Shown here in pieces: positions 1 to 4,797 of a stretch of DNA of 8,565 nt; position 1 is the stretch's first letter; every line of letters starts with the position of its first letter. The notes under the pieces were generated by a model. That model had not been told where the DNA came from and did not search any database. It worked only from the letters and a program-made list of their open reading frames with translations. The translations under genes were made by a program, and so were the position numbers. Source of the DNA: Megamonas sp. UBA1799 (GTDB lineage: Bacteria > Bacillota > Negativicutes > Selenomonadales > Selenomonadaceae); the NCBI GenBank assembly GCA_002319815.1, contig DCFR01000033.1, positions 56,599 to 65,163 of the forward strand, read 5' to 3'.

Positions 1-24
1 TCGTTTTTTTATTCATTCTACTAT

Positions 25-1269
25 TTACATAGTCTTACCGCCAGCCGCAGCTGAGGTTCCCGGTGTTGGCGCAGATGGACGAGGGATATCCGCTGCCGGG
101 CGGGAAGCACCCGGAGCTCCAGTCGGCCCGCTGTCCGGGCGGGAATTCGTTTTACTGTTGTTGGCATCGGTGGTCCGACTGCCGGATTTATCTGTTTTAT
201 TGTCTTTATTAGCACTGTTTTTATCGGAGATGCGTTTCTGTCCGATAGAAGTATCACCGGCAGGAATTTCGGTCGCGTCGAATGGAATGGAATTTTCGTA
301 TTCACGTTGCTCACGTTCCATGGTTGCGCGCATGCTCGGACTCAGCGTAATGCCTAAGGTGTCGGCTAAGGTAGAGCGGACTTTACTGATGTCCGGAATC
401 CAGTAGCTGATGCCGTCAATATAAAGCGGACGGCCTGGGACCATTTCAGTTTTCAAGCCGTTGGCCTGCGCTTCTTTTAAAGAGCCAGCTAACTCCATAA
501 GCTGACGGAAAGAAAGGTCGGTTTTGACGGAACGCAACACTTCACGTAAAATGGACGGAAGCTGCAGAATGATGGAAGGAGAAGTAACCTTTTCCATCAA
601 GGCTTTCATAAATTTCTGCTGCCGTTCAATGCGCCCGATGTCGCCTTCTTCATCGCGATAGCGGACATAGGTAATCGCCGTTTTTCCATCCATATGCTGT
701 TGCCCCGGATACAAATCAATAACCAGACCGCCTTCATCATCCCAGGGATCCTCATAGAACATGCGTTTTTCAACATTAATATCCACGCCGCCAATCGCAT
801 CAATGATGCGCTGAAAAGCTTGAATATTAATGGTCACATAATGATCCATCGGTGTGCCGAGAAAATTTTCCACTGTATCCTGTGTCAGTTTGTGACCGCC
901 GTAAGCATAGGCGGCATTAATTTTATCAAAACCGTTGCCCTTGATCCTTACCCGGGTATCTCTGGGAATGGAAAGCAGCGCTGCCTGATGCTTTTTGGGA
1001 TCAAGGGTGGCAATCATCAGCGTATCGGAACGGCCGACATCATCATCGCGTTCATCGATGCCCATAATCATGACGGTTGTCTTGTCTTTGGCTACCAGCA
1101 TATTATCTTTTTGCTGGGAGTTCGTATTTTTATCAAATAAACTGGAAGAGGCGAATAACGCGCCGGCAACTGCCGCGGCAATAAAAACAAATAACATGAC
1201 CACCCAGAGCCAGATGCGTCGCTTTTGCTGGCGTCGGTGCGTCGGCGGCTTAGAAGTCCTTTTCTGCAA
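25..1269 (-). CDS. LytR-CpsA-Psr (LCP) family protein
   Basis: A 414-residue membrane-anchored LCP protein. The family transfers lipid-linked glycopolymers onto peptidoglycan on the outer face of the membrane. A short basic cytoplasmic stretch (residues 1-18) precedes one membrane segment (about 19-41) and an extracytoplasmic LCP domain (about 63-285). Family motifs are visible: MIMGID (67-72), RSDT (80-83), SIPRDT (100-105), KINAAYAYGG (116-125), IIDAIGGVDINV (155-166) and YVRYR...GDIGRIERQQ (201-218), which supply the Arg and Asp residues that bind the pyrophosphate and metal. Residues from about 320 to the end form a hydrophilic, Ser/Pro/Gly/Thr-rich tail that is probably disordered. The start is TTG at 1269, preceded by AAGAAGG at a normal distance; no in-frame ATG fits better. 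It stands alone with its own promoter at 1301-1329. The LCP call is secure, but the glycopolymer substrate cannot be told from sequence, and a specific name such as tagU would be a guess. Confidence 0.95.
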   Translation of the reverse strand: MQKRTSKPPTHRRQQKRRIWLWVVMLFVFIAAAVAGALFASSSLFDKNTNSQQKDNMLVAKDKTTVMIMGIDERDDDVGRSDTLMIATLDPKKHQAALLSIPRDTRVRIKGNGFDKINAAYAYGGHKLTQDTVENFLGTPMDHYVTINIQAFQRIIDAIGGVDINVEKRMFYEDPWDDEGGLVIDLYPGQQHMDGKTAITYVRYRDEEGDIGRIERQQKFMKALMEKVTSPSIILQLPSILREVLRSVKTDLSFRQLMELAGSLKEAQANGLKTEMVPGRPLYIDGISYWIPDISKVRSTLADTLGITLSPSMRATMEREQREYENSIPFDATEIPAGDTSIGQKRISDKNSANKDNKTDKSGSRTTDANNSKTNSRPDSGPTGAPGASRPAADIPRPSAPTPGTSAAAGGKTM

Positions 1270-1300
1270 GATTATACCTTCTTTTTGACATTATTCTTCT

Positions 1301-1329
1301 ATTATAGAGTGATATTTCTTCACGTGCAA
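1301..1329 (-). promoter_or_regulatory. Sigma-A type promoter of the LCP gene
   Basis: On the minus strand, TTGCAC (1324-1329) and a perfect TATAAT (1301-1306) are separated by exactly 17 nt. Transcription would start near 1294, giving a leader of about 25 nt that contains the AAGAAGG ribosome-binding site of the TTG-started LCP gene. The spacing and -10 match make this a strong call. Confidence 0.8.
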
Positions 1330-1368
1330 TTATAAAATGATTCAATTCATATAAAATATTATCATACA

Positions 1369-1398
1369 ATTTTTACCTGAAAATAAACAGGAAAAAAT
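1369..1398 (-). terminator. Possible hairpin terminator after the coiled-coil gene
   Basis: Two 11-nt arms (1369-1379 and 1388-1398) pair except for one A-A mismatch around an 8-nt loop. The stem has a CCTG/CAGG core and A/T-only outer pairs, so either strand presents a run of U in the arm. It lies about 80 nt beyond the stop of the coiled-coil gene and before the LCP promoter, a sensible place for a terminator. No separate U-tract follows on the minus strand, so the call is weak. Confidence 0.3.
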
Positions 1399-1477
1399 AA
1401 TGGGTATAAAACTACAGCATGACTGTTTTTTGCAAAATATTTTTTGATTTTTTGGATGCGTCCGCTTCCTTATGTAT

Positions 1478-1855
1478 TCATGGCAGAAGGTCATTTTTTT
1501 GTAGAGAAGAATCGGCAATGGATTTTTGTTGTATTTGCTGTTCCATTTTTTGTACGTATTGCCGAAATGTATAAATCGAATTGGCAATAATTTTATAATC
1601 AAGACTGGCAGGATCAAAGATCGCCGCGCGGTTTTCCAATTTTACCAGGTTTTGTTTCATTTGTGCCAGTTTTTCTTCCGGTCGGGCAATTTGTTCATGC
1701 AGATCATGAATTTGGGTCATCAGTGTTGAACGCTTTGCTTTCGACATAATACTGCCTTCCTGCCGTAATTTTTCTTCCAGAATATAAAGCTGATTTTGAA
1801 TTGTTGTTTCTGATTTTTGGATGATCGCTGATAAGGTTTGTTCATTTTTTTTCAT
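1478..1855 (-). CDS. Small coiled-coil protein of unknown function
   Basis: I do not recognise this 125-residue protein. It is hydrophilic and rich in Gln, Glu, Lys and Leu, with heptad-like helical stretches at about residues 6-33, 40-78 and 84-112 and a short polar tail. There is no signal peptide, membrane segment or Cys motif, so it is probably a cytoplasmic helical protein. The frame is open further upstream to a TTG at 1945, but that codon is the -35 box and the next in-frame ATG (1918) lies in the -10 box of the promoter at 1917-1945. The ATG at 1855, with GGAGG at 1869-1873 upstream, is therefore the start. The 13-nt gap between GGAGG and ATG is longer than usual. The gene is divergent from the DASS transporter and shares a 19-nt leader sequence with it. 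A good promoter and ribosome-binding site support a real gene; function is unknown. Confidence 0.7.
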   Translation of the reverse strand: MKKNEQTLSAIIQKSETTIQNQLYILEEKLRQEGSIMSKAKRSTLMTQIHDLHEQIARPEEKLAQMKQNLVKLENRAAIFDPASLDYKIIANSIYTFRQYVQKMEQQIQQKSIADSSLQKNDLLP

Positions 1856-1868
1856 CGGTAAATATGAG

Positions 1869-1873
1869 CCTCC
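1869..1873 (-). promoter_or_regulatory. Shine-Dalgarno site deciding the coiled-coil gene start
   Basis: GGAGG on the minus strand, 13 nt before the ATG at 1855. It is the only good ribosome-binding site downstream of the promoter. Part of it (the GGC side) could pair with GCC of the shared leader element at 1887-1905, which would place the site in a hairpin; that pairing is an inference. Confidence 0.5.
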
Positions 1874-1886
1874 GGTTATATGAAGT

Positions 1887-1905
1887 AACGGGCTTTTTCC
1901 TGCTG
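1887..1905 (-). repeat. Shared leader element, copy 1
   Basis: The minus strand reads CAGCAGGAAAAAGCCCGTT, identical over 19 nt to the plus strand at 2207-2225. Here it begins a few nucleotides after the predicted transcription start and ends 31 nt before the ATG of the coiled-coil gene. The two copies are inverted relative to each other in the DNA, but each lies in sense orientation in the leader of its own gene. Confidence 0.7.
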
Positions 1906-1916
1906 CTTTATTATCC

Positions 1917-1945
1917 ATAATAAAGGAAACAAGCGGTTGCGTCAA
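1917..1945 (-). promoter_or_regulatory. Sigma-A type promoter of the coiled-coil gene
   Basis: On the minus strand, TTGACG (1940-1945) and TATTAT (1917-1922) are separated by exactly 17 nt, one mismatch from consensus in each box. The upstream sequence (about 1946-2000) is very AT-rich, as in an UP element. Transcription would start near 1910, giving a leader of about 55 nt that begins with the shared 19-nt element. Confidence 0.75.
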
Positions 1946-2138
1946 ATATAAACACTTTATAGAAGATATATCAGAAGATAAATCATATAAAATAATAGAA
2001 TATAGCGAATAAGGCTGATTTTAGCGTTTAAATCAAGATGGTTAGTTAAATTCATAGTAAATGTAAAAATGTAAAAAAATTTGCAAATAATCCATATAAA
2101 GTGGAAAAAAGATATTGCTCTTTCAAAGTTTTTGTATT

Positions 2139-2181
2139 ATTATTTAAATAATCAATTATTCCTATTATATATTTAAATAAT
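2139..2181. repeat. Paired AT palindromes upstream of the DASS gene
   Basis: TATTTAAATAAT occurs twice, at 2141-2152 and 2170-2181, 29 nt apart. The first copy sits in a perfect 14-nt palindrome, ATTATTTAAATAAT (2139-2152), followed by another inverted ATTATT block at 2155-2160, so ATTATT/AATAAT units recur every 8 nt there. They could be a tandem operator, but in such AT-rich DNA they could also arise by chance. Confidence 0.45.
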
Positions 2182-2191
2182 AACTTTAGGG

Positions 2192-2197
2192 CATAAT
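2192..2197 (+). promoter_or_regulatory. Possible -10 box of the DASS gene
   Basis: CATAAT lies 9 nt before the shared leader element; the matching distance on the divergent side, where the promoter is clear, is 11 nt. No recognisable -35 box stands 16-18 nt upstream. The second AT palindrome (2170-2181) occupies that place instead, which would fit an activator-dependent promoter. The call rests mainly on analogy with the divergent gene. Confidence 0.35.
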
Positions 2198-2206
2198 TAA
2201 GGGGGC

Positions 2207-2225
2207 CAGCAGGAAAAAGCCCGTT
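2207..2225 (+). repeat. Shared leader element, copy 2
   Basis: CAGCAGGAAAAAGCCCGTT, identical to the minus-strand copy at 1887-1905. It ends 33 nt before the ATG of the DASS transporter, almost the same distance as in the divergent gene (31 nt). Its CCC could pair with the GGG runs of the ribosome-binding site at 2245-2255, so a translational role is conceivable. Confidence 0.7.
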
Positions 2226-2258
2226 TATTACCAATAATGAATGAAAGGGTGGGGGTTT

Positions 2259-3833
2259 ATGAGCAAGGAAGAAAAGCAAGCTGCTAAAACCACCGATCTC
2301 TCGACCGGCGATAAGATTCATGAAGCGGAGCTTGCTTTTGACCGCAGGCGCCGTAGTTTTGGTATGGTATGCGGCCCGATTTGTGCAATTTTAGTTTTTT
2401 TAATACCGATTACCGGGTTGTCACTGGAGGCTCATAAACTGCTGGCCATCACTACGCTGATTGCCATGTGGTGGATTACGGAACCGATTCCGATTCCGGT
2501 CACGTCGCTGTTAGGACCAACGTTGGCGGTTGTAACCGGGGTGGTAAAAGCCAGTGTTGCGTATTCGGCATTTGCTAATCCAATGATTTTTTTGTTTATG
2601 GGTGGTTTTATGCTGGCCAAGGCCATGATGATGCATGGCTTGGATAAACGTTTTGCTTTCGGGCTTTTGTCGATGTCCTGGGTAGGCTCCAGTCCGACGC
2701 GTATTTTTCTTGCAATCGGCATTGCTGCGGCGCTGTGTTCCGGCTGGGTCAGTAATACTGCTACGGCAGCTATGATGTTCCCGATTGCGCTTGGTTTATT
2801 GGAAGCAATCAAGGAGATGTTTGCTGCCAATGGACGCATTATTGATTTGAAGACTTATAAATATGCGACGGGCCTTATGCTGATGGCTGCTTATTCCTGC
2901 TCTATCGGCGGCGTGCTCACACCGATTGGAACGCCGCCAAATCTTATCATGCTCGGCTTCCTCGATACGATGTGCAATATCCATGTATCTTTCTTTGAGT
3001 GGATGATCTGGGGCGGCGCGGCCATGATTGTGTATTTTATTCTCATGTTTGCGATTCTGCATTGGCACTTTAAGGCCGATGTTGATCATATTGAAGGCGC
3101 CGATGTGTTCATTGCTGAAAAGCTCAAGGAACTTGGCGGTTGGACGCGGGCACAGAAGAATACGGCGTTTGCTTTTTGTCTGGCCGTTATTTTGTGGGTC
3201 ATTCCTGGTTTTATGAGCATTGCGCTGGGTGCAACTCATCCGCTGCTCAAGATGTACAATACGGTTATGCCGGAGTCAGTTGTTGCTATGGTAGCCGGGT
3301 TACTGCTGTTCTTTTTGCCGATCAATTTCAAAAAACGTCAGTTTACCCTGACTTGGAAAGATGCAGTGGAAGGTATTGAGTGGGGCACGCTGATCCTTTT
3401 CGGCGGCGGTCTGGCAATGGGCGGTATGATGTTTAAAACCGGTCTTTCGCAGTGGGTTGGCGATGCCATCGTTAGTTTGATGGGCGGCGAGCCTACTGAA
3501 TTTATGATGATTGCTATTTTCTGCGTTTTGGCTTTGCTGCTTTCTGAATTAACGTCGCATACGGCAGCAACCAATATGATCGGGCCGTTGGGTATTACGG
3601 CAGCGGTTTCCTGTGGTTTTGATCCGGTGCCGGTAGCGGTTGGTATTGCGCTTTCTGCTTCGCTTGGTTTTATGCTGCCGGTTTCGACGCCGCCGAATGC
3701 CATTGTTTATGCTTCCGGTTACATTCCTATTACGAAGATGATCAAGACGGGCGTTTATATCGACTTTATTGGAATATTTTGTGTGACGATTCCAATCTGT
3801 ATGTATCTGGTCCGTTTTGTGCTTGGCGACTAA
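2259..3833 (+). CDS. DASS (SLC13) family anion/dicarboxylate symporter
   Basis: A 524-residue inner-membrane transporter of the divalent anion:sodium symporter family, which takes up C4-dicarboxylates, citrate or sulfate, usually with sodium. A hydrophilic N-terminus of about 33 residues precedes eleven or so hydrophobic segments arranged as two repeats. Repeat one carries SNTATA (165-170) and TPIGTPPN (221-228). Repeat two carries SHTAATN (433-439) and the signature PVSTPPNAIVYASG (474-487). These SNT and TPPN loops form the sodium and substrate sites in the family. The second SNT motif has His434 where Asn is usual. I chose the ATG at 2259 because AAAGGGTGGGGG lies directly before it; the ATG at 2241 has no such site and would place this G-run inside the coding sequence. 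It is a single-gene unit ending in the terminator at 3847-3878. Succinate, fumarate or malate are plausible substrates, but the sequence does not settle this. Confidence 0.93.
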   Translation: MSKEEKQAAKTTDLSTGDKIHEAELAFDRRRRSFGMVCGPICAILVFLIPITGLSLEAHKLLAITTLIAMWWITEPIPIPVTSLLGPTLAVVTGVVKASVAYSAFANPMIFLFMGGFMLAKAMMMHGLDKRFAFGLLSMSWVGSSPTRIFLAIGIAAALCSGWVSNTATAAMMFPIALGLLEAIKEMFAANGRIIDLKTYKYATGLMLMAAYSCSIGGVLTPIGTPPNLIMLGFLDTMCNIHVSFFEWMIWGGAAMIVYFILMFAILHWHFKADVDHIEGADVFIAEKLKELGGWTRAQKNTAFAFCLAVILWVIPGFMSIALGATHPLLKMYNTVMPESVVAMVAGLLLFFLPINFKKRQFTLTWKDAVEGIEWGTLILFGGGLAMGGMMFKTGLSQWVGDAIVSLMGGEPTEFMMIAIFCVLALLLSELTSHTAATNMIGPLGITAAVSCGFDPVPVAVGIALSASLGFMLPVSTPPNAIVYASGYIPITKMIKTGVYIDFIGIFCVTIPICMYLVRFVLGD

Positions 3834-3846
3834 TGAATGATATTAT

Positions 3847-3878
3847 AGGGTGCTGCTGCGGCAGCACCTTATTTTTTT
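3847..3878 (+). terminator. Intrinsic terminator after the DASS gene
   Basis: GGTGCTGC (3849-3856) and GCAGCACC (3861-3868) form a perfect 8-bp GC-rich stem with the 4-nt loop TGCG. A G-T and an A-T pair extend it outward (3847-3870), and it is followed by TTATTTTTTT (3869-3878). It starts 14 nt after the transporter stop codon. Confidence 0.92.
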
Positions 3879-3924
3879 GTCTGGTATCGGTTTGTGGGCA
3901 GGGAATGGCAAGAAAAAGTACGAA

Positions 3925-3930
3925 TATAAT
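3925..3930 (+). promoter_or_regulatory. Possible -10 box of the flavodomain-rubredoxin gene
   Basis: A perfect TATAAT lies 28 nt before the ATG at 3959 and after the upstream terminator, where an independent promoter is needed. No good -35 box is present at 16-18 nt, so it is weak as a constitutive promoter or needs an activator. Confidence 0.4.
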
Positions 3931-3958
3931 AATATAGAAAAGTAAAGGCGGCGGTTTA

Positions 3959-4594
3959 ATGGATAACTCAGTTTTATGGCAGCTTTCTTATGGTATGTAT
4001 GCGATTGGCACTGTGGATGGTCAGCGGCCAACCGGCTGTATTGTCAATACGGTGATTCAGATTACCAGTGAGAAGCCAGTCATTGCGTTAAGCATGAATA
4101 AAAATAATTTTACCGATGAAGCCATTCGGCGGACCGGACGTTTTACAGTATCTATTTTATCTGAGCAGACGGCGCCGAATGTGATTGCTTGTCTGGGATT
4201 TTCTTCCGGACGTGATATGGATAAATTTGCCGGCGATGTATTTCATTGGAAACTTTGGGAGGGGCTGCCCATTGTAGAGGAACAGGCTGCCGGTTATCTG
4301 CTGGGTGAGGTCATTGCGGTGCATTCTATGGAGACGCACGATATCATTTTGGCGCGTCTGCAGGATGCGAAAAAGGGCGAGGGAAAAAATCCGATGACGT
4401 ATCAATATTATCACGATGTCATTAAGGGAAAAGCGCCGAAAAATGCGCCGACCTATCAGGCGGCGGAGAAAAAAGAGAATACCTGGGTTTGTTCTGTTTG
4501 CGGCTATATATATGAGGGAGATTTGAGTCAGGAACCGGATCAATGGGTTTGTCCTATCTGCGGTATGCCAAAAAGTGCGTTTGTGAGACAGTAA
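3959..4594 (+). CDS. Flavin reductase-like/rubredoxin fusion (high-molecular-weight rubredoxin)
   Basis: A 211-residue cytoplasmic redox protein. Residues 1 to about 155 form a flavin reductase-like, FMN-binding split-barrel domain with the motif RPTGCIVNTVIQIT (23-36). After a Lys/Ala/Pro linker (about 156-173), a C-terminal rubredoxin domain (about 175-210) carries the iron ligands Cys178, Cys181, Cys198 and Cys201. Only 16 residues lie between the two CxxC pairs, which resembles the compact rubredoxin domain of rubrerythrins. In anaerobes such as Moorella, proteins of this build pass electrons from an NADH oxidoreductase to flavodiiron proteins that reduce oxygen or nitric oxide; that role here is inferred. 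The ATG at 3959 follows AAAGGCGGCGG at a good distance. The gene stands between two intrinsic terminators, so it is probably transcribed alone, and no flavodiiron or oxidoreductase partner is in the window. Confidence 0.9.
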   Translation: MDNSVLWQLSYGMYAIGTVDGQRPTGCIVNTVIQITSEKPVIALSMNKNNFTDEAIRRTGRFTVSILSEQTAPNVIACLGFSSGRDMDKFAGDVFHWKLWEGLPIVEEQAAGYLLGEVIAVHSMETHDIILARLQDAKKGEGKNPMTYQYYHDVIKGKAPKNAPTYQAAEKKENTWVCSVCGYIYEGDLSQEPDQWVCPICGMPKSAFVRQ

Positions 4595-4609
4595 AAATAA
4601 ACAGTTTAG

Positions 4610-4654
4610 TATTTCCTGTCTGTGTTTCCTCAGACCGGCAGGAAATATTTTTTT
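4610..4654 (+). terminator. Intrinsic terminator after the rubredoxin fusion gene
   Basis: Arms TATTTCCTGTC (4610-4620) and GGCAGGAAATA (4637-4647) form an 11-bp stem with one G-U pair. A smaller inner TCTG/CAGA pairing is possible in the 16-nt loop. Seven T residues follow (4648-4654). It starts 15 nt after the stop codon at 4594. Confidence 0.9.
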
Positions 4655-4728
4655 ATATGAATATTCTTATTTCATGCCGAAAATGTATAGAAAATGAAAA
4701 ATATCTGGAAATTCGTGTAGGAAAAGAG

Positions 4729-4734
4729 TATGAT
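4729..4734 (+). promoter_or_regulatory. Possible -10 box of the trk operon
   Basis: TATGAT lies 63 nt before the trkA start in the space after the upstream terminator, where the operon promoter must be. The best upstream hexamer (CTGGAA, 4705-4710, 18-nt spacing) matches the -35 consensus poorly, so the assignment is tentative. Confidence 0.3.
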
Positions 4735-4747
4735 ATATGGATGGTAT

Positions 4748-4765
4748 TACGGATGTACATTCGTA
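4748..4765 (+). promoter_or_regulatory. Operator-like palindrome in the trk leader
   Basis: TACGGATGTACATTCGTA is an 18-nt palindrome with eight of nine positions matched, centred between 4756 and 4757. It lies between the candidate -10 box (4729-4734) and the trkA ribosome-binding site, a position where a bound regulator would block transcription. The odd pair is G-T, so the RNA could also fold back on itself. No known regulator was recognised. Confidence 0.4.
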
Positions 4766-4781
4766 TGAATTGAAGGACTTT

Positions 4782-4790
4782 GAGGAGGGA
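4782..4790 (+). promoter_or_regulatory. Shine-Dalgarno site deciding the trkA start
   Basis: GAGGAGGGA lies 7 nt before the GTG at 4798. An in-frame TTG at 4780 overlaps this site and would translate it as Arg-Arg-Asp, so the TTG is not the real start. Confidence 0.85.
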
Positions 4791-4797
4791 CTATTCC

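Larger units (their letters stand above)
1946..2258. promoter_or_regulatory. AT-rich divergent intergenic region
   Basis: About 310 nt separate the coiled-coil gene's promoter from the DASS transporter start. I see no convincing gene in it. It is strongly AT-rich from about 1946 to 2200, holds palindromic TATTTAAATAAT repeats between 2139 and 2181, a possible -10 box at 2192-2197, and the second copy of the 19-nt leader element at 2207-2225. It is probably the control region for the transporter. Confidence 0.6.

Noticed and set aside
1..24. T-run at the left edge as a terminator of the LCP gene
   Set aside because: The T residues are on the plus strand, so the minus-strand LCP transcript would carry A residues there; no hairpin is visible within the window.
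694..1140. 148-codon plus-strand open frame opposite the LCP gene
   Set aside because: It lies wholly inside the conserved LCP domain on the other strand and resembles no known protein.
1412..1431. ACAG/CTGT hairpin followed by a T-run on the plus strand
   Set aside because: The stem is only 4 bp of mixed composition, and no plus-strand gene precedes it.
1454..1469. GGATGCG/CGCTTCC inverted repeat just after the coiled-coil gene
   Set aside because: The loop would be 2 nt, the stem has a T-T mismatch, and on the minus strand it is followed by A residues, not T, so it is not a terminator for that gene.
2052..2321. 89-codon minus-strand open frame running from inside the DASS gene into the intergenic region
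   Set aside because: It overlaps the DASS start and its control region, has no clear ribosome-binding site, and its product looks like a translation of AT-rich non-coding DNA.
4543..4773. 76-codon plus-strand open frame overlapping the end of the rubredoxin fusion
   Set aside because: It runs through the intrinsic terminator and the trk leader in another frame and has no supporting start signal.
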